DNA of 24,594 nt from an uncultured Azospirillum sp. Its GTDB lineage: Bacteria; Pseudomonadota; Alphaproteobacteria; Azospirillales; Azospirillaceae. The position numbers and the translations under genes are program-made. Position 1 is the stretch's first letter. Each line of letters opens with the position of its first letter. The notes below the pieces were generated by a model. It worked only from the letters and a program-made list of their open reading frames with translations. It was not told where the DNA came from and did not search any database. The stretch covers positions 1 to 24,594 of the forward strand of contig NZ_CAMLJP010000100.1 in the NCBI RefSeq assembly GCF_946480385.1, read 5' to 3'. Positions 11,501 through 17,743 of this stretch are shown here, in pieces.

Positions 11501-12106
11501 GGCACAGTCGATGGCTGGGAGGCGCCGGCCCTGAACGGCCTGTCCAAGGCGCCGAAGCCCTGGACGGAGGACGACCTGTTCACCTACCTGCGCACCGGCT
11601 TCTCCCAGCGCCATGGCGTCGCCGCCGGCCCGATGGCCGCGGTGGTCCACGAGCTGTCGACCGTGCCGGAGGCGGATGTTCGGGCGATGGCGGTCTATCT
11701 CGCCTCCCTGGGCAGCGACGTGGGCGGTGATGCGGTGGAAGCGCCCGCGGCCACACCCGCCCCCGTCAGCACCGCCAATGGAGAGCGCATCTTCAACGGC
11801 GCCTGCCAAGCCTGCCACAGCGACGGCAACGGACCGACGCTGTTCGGCGTCAGTCCGTCGATGGCGGTGAACAGCAACGTCCACAGCGACAGCCCCGACA
11901 ATCTCGCCCGCGTCATCCTGCACGGTATCCAGAACCCGGCGACCCGCGACCTCGGCTATATGCCGGCCTTCCGCGACAGCCTGTCCGACAAACAGGTTGC
12001 GGATTTGATGGCGTATCTGCGCGGCCGCTTCGCACCGGACAAGGTGGCCTGGACTGACGTGGCGAACGCGGTGACGAGGGCGCGGGCCAATCCGGGGACG
12101 CATTGA
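8495..12106 (+). CDS. nicB: Nicotinate dehydrogenase large subunit NicB (molybdopterin plus triple cytochrome c)
   Basis: This 1203-residue fusion has a xanthine-dehydrogenase-type molybdopterin cytosine dinucleotide region (about 1-760), one hydrophobic membrane segment (about 779-800) and a three-haem cytochrome c tail. The early GHVDLGTGIQTALTQ (from about residue 69) is a molybdopterin-binding stretch, and PPLGSGESASVP places the catalytic glutamate at 719. Haem motifs CxxCH start at Cys834, Cys980 and Cys1104. With NicA it hydroxylates nicotinate at C6 and sends electrons through the haems to the respiratory chain instead of to NAD. GGAG at 8485-8488 supports the start at 8495. P. putida NicB (about 1187 residues, as I recall) has the same layout. 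Confidence 0.94.
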   Translation: MTTIQTPAPQSQPTPTRAELMAATGVLLIVDEIQPPSGPVAKGATATPKPPEIALFLAVRDDGQVFAFNGHVDLGTGIQTALTQIVAEELDLRMDQLRMVLGDTGRAPNQGATIASATIQISAIPLRNAAAEARRFLLERAATLFGVPAGELRVEEGAVIAPEAGGIGNRRISYGELVRGERVELRISGKAPLKAREQYKLVGKGAPRVDIPAKATGEFSYVHDLRLPGMLHGRVVRPPYAGIDSGEFVGNSLESIDEGSIAHIPGVIKVVVLRDFVGVVAEREEQAIKAARELKITWKPWTRKLPDLSNLAQALHENPSTPRKVLDKGDVDTALAAADQRMTRTYVWPYQMHGSIGPSCAVADCKADHATVWSGTQNPHLLRADLAWLLEWPEERIDVVRMEAAGCYGRNCADDVAADALLLSQAVGRPVRVQLTREQEHLWEPKGTAQLMEVDGGIDADGGIVAYDFATSYPSNGAPTLALLLTGRVDPVAAVFEMGDRTSIPPYDYENMRVVINDMAPIVRASWMRGVSAMPNSFAHDSYIDELAFAAGVDPVEFRLRHLREDERAADLIRAVAGRAGWQPRTAPQQTPPEGDVLRGRGFAYARYIHSKFPGFGAAWAAWVADVAVDRKTGEIAVTRVVVGHDAGQMINPDGVRHQIHGNVIQSTSRVLKEQVEFEDSVVAAKEWGGYPILTFPEVPDIDVLMMPRENEPPLGSGESASVPSAAAIANAIFDATGIRFRELPITAERVREALNGPSEPVPPAPPEAVNPRKRGWKAWLGASLTGLCGVMIGMASSALPFRAEIAPVSAPSAGLWSNATIERGRQLAALGDCAVCHTAENGATNAGGRPFETPFGTVYSTNITPDPDSGIGRWSFAAFDRAMREGISRDGRHLYPAFPYTAFRNMTDDDMQALYAYMMTQQPVRSETPANTMRFPFNLRPMMAGWNTLFLNRETYKPAPQRSAEWNRGNYLVNGLGHCAACHSPRNALGAEKLGDAFLAGGTVDGWEAPALNGLSKAPKPWTEDDLFTYLRTGFSQRHGVAAGPMAAVVHELSTVPEADVRAMAVYLASLGSDVGGDAVEAPAATPAPVSTANGERIFNGACQACHSDGNGPTLFGVSPSMAVNSNVHSDSPDNLARVILHGIQNPATRDLGYMPAFRDSLSDKQVADLMAYLRGRFAPDKVAWTDVANAVTRARANPGTH

Positions 12107-12233
12107 TGGGGAGGCCAGCGCCTTACGTTGGCGCACAAATCGCCGCAAGGAGAGGTTGGTGCAAAATGGCTGGGCTGGTGGCGGCGAGGAGAGCGAGCGG
12201 GTATAGAGGCGGCCCGCTGAAGCCGAGAGTCCG

Positions 12234-12516
12234 ATGCCCCACAAGGCCAACGAGCCCCGCCGCCACAAGATCCCGAAGGCACGTATCGGGTTGAGAACTG
12301 GGCGGCCTACGATGCTGCGCTGCGCCGGCGCGGCAACCTGACGATCTGGGTGACGCCGGAGGCGATCGCGGCGTGGACGCCACTGCCGACCGGACGACGG
12401 GGCCGGCCAGCGCGCTACTCCGATACCGCCATCGAGACCGGGCTGATGCTGCGGCTGGCGTTCGGCCGGCCGTGGCGCCAGACCAAGGGTTTGCTGGGCT
12501 CGCTCAACGGGCGAGC
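12234..12516 (+). pseudogene. IS5-family transposase, truncated and frameshifted N-terminus
   Basis: The frame opens with MPHKANEPRRHKIPKAR, the usual start of a group of IS5-type transposases common in alphaproteobacteria. It then shifts by one base at about 12283-12286; a single missing base explains it. The downstream frame reads NWAAYDAALRRRG, TIWVTPEAIAAW, RGRPARYSDTAIETGLMLR and the start of a KGLLGSL segment. Only about 95 of some 280-330 residues remain, and the catalytic DDE residues are gone. It stops abruptly at about 12516, where an oppositely oriented SDR fragment begins. The 127 bp between nicB and this start probably includes the element's left end. Confidence 0.75.
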
Positions 12517-12720
12517 TTCACGCCGGAGAGACGTTCGCAGATCGCGATCAACCGCTCCTGAAGCCTGCTGTCTCGGCTGGCTGGATGAACCTCGCGGGGC
12601 TGCATGTGATAGAAATAGCGCCCCGTTACCAACGCGACCGGATCGTTGCTGACCGCAAGCCAAGCCTGTGTCCGGTGCGCTTGGTCGAGGTCGTCGGGAG
12701 CACCCGGACCGCCCAAGAGT
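12504..12720 (-). pseudogene. Short-chain dehydrogenase, C-terminal fragment
   Basis: The minus-strand frame encodes GGPGAPDDLDQAHRTQAW, LAVSNDPVALVTGRYFYH, then PHPASRDSRLQERL and LSGVKLA before the stop at 12504. This is the characteristic tail of a group of SDR oxidoreductases. The Rossmann motif and the YxxxK active site are missing. At about 12720 the SDR-like sequence stops and the frame runs into an ISL3-like 36-bp sequence, so a mobile element has replaced the front of the gene. It is unrelated in detail to the intact SDR at 21056. Confidence 0.65.
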
Positions 12721-12756
12721 AATGCCCGGATGACACGTAGCAGGGTGTCCCGGCTG
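12721..12756 (-). repeat. ISL3-derived 36-bp repeat, copy 1
   Basis: The 36 bp here match 22084-22119 at 35 of 36 positions in the same orientation; the difference is at base 10. On the minus strand it encodes SRDTLLRVIRAL, an ISL3 transposase motif, against SRDTLLRVSRAL in copy 2. Similarity stops beyond the repeat on both sides. Confidence 0.7.
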
Positions 12757-13225
12757 GAGGCTGTCGAGTTCGCCACCCTGGAGTGGGTCGACTGGTTCAG
12801 CGCCATAGCTTGATCGCTCTGTCCCGGAGGAGCGCATCGTCTGCATACGGGGCCGCCGCTTCCCTGAAACCCGTGCTGTCGGTGCGTCCTCGATCTTATG
12901 CTCGAATAGCTTGAGCAACCGGTCGACAATCGTTGCAATAGCTCTGACCTACATTGACATCGCCTGAATGCATTTCCCCGGTGATCTGTTTTCTATAGTT
13001 CGCCCTCCTGTTCGCACACTCGCTCATCGTCGCAGCCATGGCGGCAAAGCGGTTGGCCGATTCTGATAGGCGCTTTGTCCGGAATTGCCCGCTGCCACAT
13101 GTTGAGTCAGCGGAAGATATGCGGTGCAATGTATACCACGTGGCGCCGAAGCAGATCGGCCAATCCCCTTGGCACGCTGCAAGGCCAAAGCCGCCCTTCG
13201 CAACCTGAAGCAACGGAGCATCGCC
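12757..13225. other. No recognisable gene; leader of the nitrile hydratase module
   Basis: This stretch of about 470 bp sits between the ISL3 scrap and the G3E GTPase. No frame in it resembles a known protein. A ttgaca hexamer occurs at 12955-12960, but no -10 element follows at a normal spacing. The promoter of the nitrile hydratase operon should lie here, and I cannot place it. I found no convincing cobalamin-type riboswitch boxes. Confidence 0.4.
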
Positions 13226-14200
13226 ATGCGACCGATTCCGGTGACCGTACTGACCGGATTTCTCGGGGCCGGCAAGACGACCCTGCTCAACCGCATCCTG
13301 GCCGAACACGGGGGAGAGCGAACCGCCGTTATCGTCAACGAATACGGAGAGCTCGGCATCGATGGATTGCTGGTGACAGCGACGAGCGAGACGGTTGTTG
13401 AACTCAACAATGGCTGCGTTTGCTGCATCGTCCGCGGCGATCTGATCGAAGCCTTGATGAGGTTGGTCGAGGACGAGTGCGGGTTCGATCGGGTCGTGAT
13501 CGAAACGAGCGGCCTCGCCGACCCGGCACCCGTCATCCAGTCCTTCGTGTTGGACGACGGGCTGCGCCGCCGCTTCGTGCTCGATGCCATCGTCACCGTG
13601 GCCGATGCCCGTCACCTTCCCTTGCAACTCGGCCACGACGAGGCACGCGAACAGATCGCCTTCGCCGACGTGATCCTGTTGAACAAGATTGATCTGGAAC
13701 CCGCCGTGGCACTCGACGCCGTGGAGCGCGACATCCGCCGGCTCAACCCCTTGGCTCGCATCTACCGGACCGAAGCCTGTGCCCTGCCCCTCTCCCAGGT
13801 CCTTGGGATCGGTGCCTTCGATCTTGCGAACATCCTGCGCCTTGACCCCGCAATCCTTGAGGAGCATGAGCACGAGCATGACGCCGGCATCGGCCACGTG
13901 GCCTTGCGCGAAGCCGGGCGGCTCGACCCGACGGCGGTGGATCGCTGGCTCAACCAGCTCGTCCAGGACAAGGGGCGCGACCTGCTGCGCGCCAAAGGCG
14001 TGCTCAATCTCGACAGACAGGGGCGGCGCTTCGTCTTCCACAGCGTCCACATGACGTTGGACGGTCGGCCAAGCCGGCCATGGACGCCCAGCGAGGAACG
14101 GCTGAACCAACTCGTCTTCATCGGCCGTAACCTTGATGCCGGAACGCTTCTGGAGGGCCTCCGTGGCTGTAAGGTCCGGGTGGACACCCCCGTTCCCTGA
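13226..14200 (+). CDS. G3E-family GTPase (CobW/P47K-like metallochaperone)
   Basis: This 324-residue G3E GTPase probably helps insert cobalt into the nitrile hydratase alpha subunit. Visible motifs are the P-loop GFLGAGKTT (residues 11-19), the metal-binding Cys-x-Cys-Cys at 64, 66 and 67 inside NNGCVCCIV, the switch motif ETSGLADP, and NKIDL for guanine recognition. A histidine-rich patch (His214, His216, His218) could be an extra metal site. A CobW C-terminal domain follows. GGAG at 13215-13218 supports the start at 13226 over an upstream in-frame ATG at 13124. It precedes the beta subunit by 37 bp. The metal is inferred to be cobalt from the alpha-subunit motif; zinc chaperones share this family. 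Confidence 0.9.
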   Translation: MRPIPVTVLTGFLGAGKTTLLNRILAEHGGERTAVIVNEYGELGIDGLLVTATSETVVELNNGCVCCIVRGDLIEALMRLVEDECGFDRVVIETSGLADPAPVIQSFVLDDGLRRRFVLDAIVTVADARHLPLQLGHDEAREQIAFADVILLNKIDLEPAVALDAVERDIRRLNPLARIYRTEACALPLSQVLGIGAFDLANILRLDPAILEEHEHEHDAGIGHVALREAGRLDPTAVDRWLNQLVQDKGRDLLRAKGVLNLDRQGRRFVFHSVHMTLDGRPSRPWTPSEERLNQLVFIGRNLDAGTLLEGLRGCKVRVDTPVP

Positions 14201-14237
14201 CGCTTCCGATCAAGGTCCCCATTTCAGGAACCACCCA

Positions 14238-14960
14238 ATGAAGCTGCAGCATTATCTCGGGGGCCTGGAAGGCCTGGGCCCCATCACGGTGGAAACCCGT
14301 GTGTTCGTGGAGGAGTGGGAAAAGCGCATCTTCGGCATTCATACGGCCATGATGGCGCTCAGCCCACAATTGCCCTTCCACACCACACCGAGCGCCTTTC
14401 ACACCGTTTGGACCTGGGCTCATCTGCGCACCGGCGCGGAAAGCCTGAACCCGTTCGATTACTTCAAGTACCGGTACTATGAGAAGTGGTTGGGCGGCAT
14501 CTGCGGCTACCTGATCGAAAATGGCTACATCACGGTCGAGGAGCTGGACGCCCGCACGGCCGAGTATCTCGCCGATCCGGACAAGCCGCTGCCGCAGGGC
14601 GGAGCGCCGGAGATCGACCGACGCGTCGAACGTTATCTGGTGGAAGGGGATTCGCCAAAGCGCGATGTCGCGGTCCGGCCCGACTTCCGGGAAGGCGATA
14701 CCGTCACGGTCAGGAACGTGCCGACGGTCGACCACACCCGCCTTCCCGGTTTCTTGCGAAACCACAGCGGCGTGGTCGAGACGGTCTATCCGGGGGCCTA
14801 CGGTTATCTGACCGACACCGGGGTCGACGGCGTCGGCGCACCGATGGCGGTCTACTGCGTGCGCTTCGAGGCCGAGGATCTGTGGCCCGGCAACACGGAG
14901 CCGAATGTCACGCTCTATGCCGATCTTTACGCCGCCTACGTCGCCAAGCCCGCCGCCTGA
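14238..14960 (+). CDS. nthB: Nitrile hydratase beta subunit
   Basis: This 240-residue subunit pairs with alpha to form the enzyme that hydrates nitriles to amides. The N-terminal MKLQHYLGGLEGLGP resembles other beta subunits, which typically read M-x-G-x-x-D-x-G-G. A helical segment follows with FHTVWTWAHLRTGAESLNPF and YYEKWLGGI, and the C-terminal beta-barrel half has FREGDTVTVRN, TRLPGFLRNHSG and YCVRFEAEDLWPG. The start at 14238 follows a CAGGAA site. Beta lies upstream of alpha, as in most cobalt-type operons; iron-type operons usually have alpha first. The gap to alpha is 15 bp. The symbol follows common usage for nitrile hydratase. Confidence 0.95.
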   Translation: MKLQHYLGGLEGLGPITVETRVFVEEWEKRIFGIHTAMMALSPQLPFHTTPSAFHTVWTWAHLRTGAESLNPFDYFKYRYYEKWLGGICGYLIENGYITVEELDARTAEYLADPDKPLPQGGAPEIDRRVERYLVEGDSPKRDVAVRPDFREGDTVTVRNVPTVDHTRLPGFLRNHSGVVETVYPGAYGYLTDTGVDGVGAPMAVYCVRFEAEDLWPGNTEPNVTLYADLYAAYVAKPAA

Positions 14961-14975
14961 CAGGAGTCCCCGACC

Positions 14976-15596
14976 ATGACCGATCGCTTTCATCATCCCG
15001 ATGACCGCGAAGCCCGGAGCGCCGCGCGTGTCCGCGCCCTGGAAGCGCTGCTCATCGAAAAGGGCATCATCACAAGCAGGACCGTGGACACGGTGCTGGA
15101 CGTCTTCGAAACCAAAATGGGTCCGTTCAACGGTGCCAGGATCGTCGCCCGGGCCTGGGTCGACCCGGCCTTTAAGAAGCGGCTGATCGAGAACGCACCA
15201 GCCGCCATCGCCGAGATGACGGACCTGCCGGAAGGCATGGCCGGTGCCGAGGGCGAACACATGCGCGCCGTGGCGAATGGCGAGGGGGTTCACAACCTGG
15301 TCATCTGTACGCTCTGCTCCTGCTACCCCTGGCCGGTGCTGGGGCTGCCGCCCTACTGGTACAAGGACCCGACCTTCCGCAGCCGCGCCGCCCGCGAGCC
15401 GCGCGCCGTGCTGAAGGAGTTCGGGCTGGCCGTGCCCGAGAGCACGGAGGTCAAGGTCTGGGACAGCAGCGCGCAAATTCGCTGGTTCGTTGTTCCGGAG
15501 CGCCCCGCCGGGACCGAGGGCATGAGCGAAAGCGAACTCGCCGCCCTGGTCACGCCGGAAGCCATGATGGGCGTGGCGGTGGCGACGTCCCCCTGA
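14976..15596 (+). CDS. nthA: Nitrile hydratase alpha subunit, cobalt type
   Basis: This 206-residue catalytic subunit carries the metal-binding claw CTLCSC at residues 111-116. Cys111, Cys114 and Cys116 are the ligands; the second and third are oxidised to sulfinic and sulfenic acid in the family, and backbone amides complete the site. Threonine at the second position is the cobalt signature, where iron enzymes have serine (CSLCSC). The preceding VHNLVICTL and following YPWPVLGLPPYWYKDP are highly typical. AGGAG 9 nt upstream supports the start. The protein acts in the cytoplasm as an alpha-beta dimer or tetramer. Its substrate range cannot be read from the sequence. Confidence 0.96.
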   Translation: MTDRFHHPDDREARSAARVRALEALLIEKGIITSRTVDTVLDVFETKMGPFNGARIVARAWVDPAFKKRLIENAPAAIAEMTDLPEGMAGAEGEHMRAVANGEGVHNLVICTLCSCYPWPVLGLPPYWYKDPTFRSRAAREPRAVLKEFGLAVPESTEVKVWDSSAQIRWFVVPERPAGTEGMSESELAALVTPEAMMGVAVATSP

Positions 15597-15615
15597 ACCG
15601 GCAGGAGAAACGGGC

Positions 15616-15972
15616 ATGCTGACCCGCTTCGAACATTTCGCCCTGACCAGCATGGCTGGGGCCGAGGATTCTCCACCCCGTGCCAACGGCTCTCTCTGCT
15701 TCGCGGAGGAGTGGGAGCGGTCGGCCTTTGGAGTGGCGCTCGCCCTGGCGCGGGAAGGTCATTTCGAATGGGAGGATTTCCGCCGGAACCTGATCGCCGC
15801 CATCGGCAACTGGGAGCGGACCCGGTCCTTCGACAGCCCCTCCTGGAGCTACTACGAACAGTGGCTGAGTGCCCTGGAGGCGACGATCCTCCAATCCGGT
15901 CTCGCGACGCCCGACGAACTGTCGGCATGCACAGCCGCTGCCACCGCGCCCGCCGACACGCAATCGGCCTGA
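15616..15972 (+). CDS. Nitrile hydratase accessory protein (P14K-like)
   Basis: This 118-residue protein resembles the N-terminal half of a beta subunit. It has FAEEWERSAFGVALAL, WEDFRRNLIAAIGNWE and SWSYYEQWLSALEA. In cobalt-type systems such proteins (P14K, NhlE-type) bind alpha and exchange a cobalt-loaded alpha into the apo-enzyme, a process called self-subunit swapping. The start follows AGGAG by 8 nt, 19 bp after alpha. It ends 28 bp before the CbiM-like gene. Its small size and lack of the beta-barrel domain make a second beta subunit unlikely. Confidence 0.9.
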   Translation: MLTRFEHFALTSMAGAEDSPPRANGSLCFAEEWERSAFGVALALAREGHFEWEDFRRNLIAAIGNWERTRSFDSPSWSYYEQWLSALEATILQSGLATPDELSACTAAATAPADTQSA

Positions 15973-16000
15973 TTCCATAGTCAATCATCGGGAGACGTCC

Positions 16001-16657
16001 ATGCACATCGAACCCGGCATGCTGTCCGCCGCCAAGATCGTCGGCGCCGATGCCGCCGTACTCAGCCTTCTCGCCACGCACGTTCCGGCCTTCCTGCGCC
16101 GACCGCAGGAATGGATCAAAGCACTCCTGGCGGCCGCCATCTTCTCGGTCCTCATGGAGGTCTGGCACCAGCCGGTCGGTCCATCCGAGCTGCACTTCAT
16201 CGGCACCTCCGCCATCTATTTCGTCTTCGGCTTCCGGGCGACGCTGTTCGGGTTCGGCATCGGCCTTGCGCTGCAGGGACTGCTGTTCGAACCCCAGGAT
16301 CTTGTGCATCTCGCCGTGAACTCGCTGTCGCTGATGGTGCCGCTGGTCGCCGCTCACGCCATGGGCGGAAAGCGCCTGTTGGACGCCGGCGGGCTAAGCT
16401 CAATCCGCTGGTCATCGGTTCTGCGCTTCGATACCGTCTACTACAGCGGTGTGGTCGCCATGGTCGGCTTCTGGCTGATGTTGGGCGAAGAGGCAACGCC
16501 ATTCGTGGACTGGGTGGTTTTCGCCGCCGCCTATCTGCCCGTCGTGCTGTGTGAGCCGGCGATCAGTTGCGGGCTGCTGCGGGCGCTGGGCCGGTTGGAC
16601 GCCGGCAATCCGCTGCTTCGCGTCACCACGCTCCGCAGCCCTGCCCTTGCCCGATAA
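16001..16657 (+). CDS. CbiM-like cobalt/nickel transport membrane protein
   Basis: This 218-residue membrane protein has the CbiM/NikM hallmark N-terminus MHIEPGML. In that family the amino group, Met1 and His2 coordinate Co(II) or Ni(II), helped by a histidine that falls here at His65 in ELHFIGTSAIYF. About five to six hydrophobic segments follow, including about 40-56, 66-92, 107-122, 140-160 and 173-195, and ALQGLLFEPQD matches the family's LLF loop. A GGGAG site 6 nt upstream fixes the start; moving the start would destroy the metal site. No CbiN, CbiQ or CbiO is encoded nearby. The position after a cobalt nitrile hydratase argues for cobalt supply. Confidence 0.82.
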   Translation: MHIEPGMLSAAKIVGADAAVLSLLATHVPAFLRRPQEWIKALLAAAIFSVLMEVWHQPVGPSELHFIGTSAIYFVFGFRATLFGFGIGLALQGLLFEPQDLVHLAVNSLSLMVPLVAAHAMGGKRLLDAGGLSSIRWSSVLRFDTVYYSGVVAMVGFWLMLGEEATPFVDWVVFAAAYLPVVLCEPAISCGLLRALGRLDAGNPLLRVTTLRSPALAR

Positions 16658-16676
16658 TTGGCATGCCGAATACGAT

Positions 16677-16704
16677 CGGGCGGCCGGGACAATTCGGCCG
16701 CCCG
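16677..16704. repeat. Perfect 10-bp inverted repeat between cbiM-like and glxA-like genes
   Basis: The arms cgggcggccg (16677-16686) and cggccgcccg (16695-16704) are perfectly complementary around the loop ggacaatt. No T-run follows, so it may be an operator for the downstream regulator or an RNA hairpin that limits read-through. It ends 21 bp before the regulator's start. Confidence 0.55.
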
Positions 16705-16725
16705 ACTGCAGGACGAGCATTTTTC

Positions 16726-17685
16726 ATGCGAATTGTGCTTCTCGCCCCTCCTGGGGTTCAGGCGCTGGATGTGGTGGGACCGGCGGAGGTGTTCTGGGAG
16801 GCGGCGCGCCGTCTCGGCGACCCGAAGGCCTACGAGGTGCAGGTGATGAGCACCGCGGAGGGGCCGGTCTGCGGAACCGGCAGCCTGCGGTTCCTGGCCG
16901 ATCGTTCCATCCACGATCCGGACCAGCCGATCGACACGTTGCTGATTGCCGGGGACCCGTCGTTCAAGGCCGTCGATCCGGCGGTGATCGACTGGCTCAG
17001 GCGTCGCGCGCCGCAAGCCCGCCGCTACGGCTCGATCTGCACGGGGGTGTTCCTGCTGGCGGCGACCGGGCTGCTCGACGGCCGGCGCGTCACCACCCAT
17101 TGGGAATGCGCCGACAAGCTTCGCACTGATTTTCCAGCCCTGACCGTTGATCCGGACCAGATCTTCATTCGCGACGGCAATGTCTGCACCGCCGCCGGCG
17201 TCACGTCTGGCATAGACTTGGCGCTGTCCCTCCTGGAGGAGGATCACGGGCGGGACCTGGCGCTGCTGGTCGCCCGCTACATGGTGATGTTCCTGAAGCG
17301 GCCCGGCGGGCAGTCGCAATTCAGCGCCCATCTCGCCGCGCAGGCGTCGAGCCGGACCGGAATCCAGAAGATCCAGGAGTATGTGCTGGACAACCTTTCC
17401 GCCGATTTGTCCGTGGACGCCTTGGCAGCCCACGCCGGTATGAGCCCGCGGAATTTTGCCCGGGTGTTCAAGCGCGACGTCGGCCACCCGCCGGCTGAGT
17501 TCGTTGAAGCCGCGCGGCTCGACGCGGCACGCCGGATGCTGGTCGATTCCTCCACGCCGCTCCAGCGAATCGCCTACATGTGCGGTTTCGGTGACGCCGG
17601 CACCATGAGGCGCGCATTCGTCCGCACGCTCGGCACCAATCCGGCCGACTACCGGAAGCGCTTCCGCACGACGACAGCCTGCTGA
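16726..17685 (+). CDS. GlxA-family transcriptional regulator (DJ-1/PfpI plus AraC domains)
   Basis: This 319-residue protein has an N-terminal DJ-1/PfpI (class I amidotransferase-like) domain, about 1-190, with the nucleophile-elbow cysteine at 105 in GSICTGVFLLAA. A C-terminal AraC DNA-binding domain follows, with two helix-turn-helix units: LSVDALAAHAGMSPRNFARV and LQRIAYMCGFGDAGTMRRAF. Regulators of this type commonly sense nitrogenous metabolites and activate neighbouring catabolic genes. It lies 68 bp downstream of the cbiM-like gene on the same strand, so it is the likely activator of the nitrile hydratase operon; that link is inference. The start at 16726 matches the family N-terminus. 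Longer in-frame extensions overlap the cbiM-like gene. Confidence 0.88.
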   Translation: MRIVLLAPPGVQALDVVGPAEVFWEAARRLGDPKAYEVQVMSTAEGPVCGTGSLRFLADRSIHDPDQPIDTLLIAGDPSFKAVDPAVIDWLRRRAPQARRYGSICTGVFLLAATGLLDGRRVTTHWECADKLRTDFPALTVDPDQIFIRDGNVCTAAGVTSGIDLALSLLEEDHGRDLALLVARYMVMFLKRPGGQSQFSAHLAAQASSRTGIQKIQEYVLDNLSADLSVDALAAHAGMSPRNFARVFKRDVGHPPAEFVEAARLDAARRMLVDSSTPLQRIAYMCGFGDAGTMRRAFVRTLGTNPADYRKRFRTTTAC

Positions 17686-17743
17686 TCCATGGGATGATCG
17701 GGTGCAGGGGGATGGTCCGCATGCCGGGCGGGGCACCGGTTCC

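Noticed and set aside
13160..13190. Possible sigma-54 promoter (ttggcacg...) before the G3E GTPase
   Set aside because: After the GG of the -24 element the -12 position reads GG instead of GC at the required spacing, so the consensus is not met.
15306..15323. Iron-type nitrile hydratase
   Set aside because: The metal motif is CTLCSC, not CSLCSC, and the beta-alpha gene order and P14K-like partner also fit the cobalt type.
12757..16000. Cobalamin or cobalt riboswitch for the nitrile hydratase or cbiM-like genes
   Set aside because: No B12-box or comparable conserved boxes were found in the leader at 12757-13225, and the gap before the cbiM-like gene is only 28 bp.
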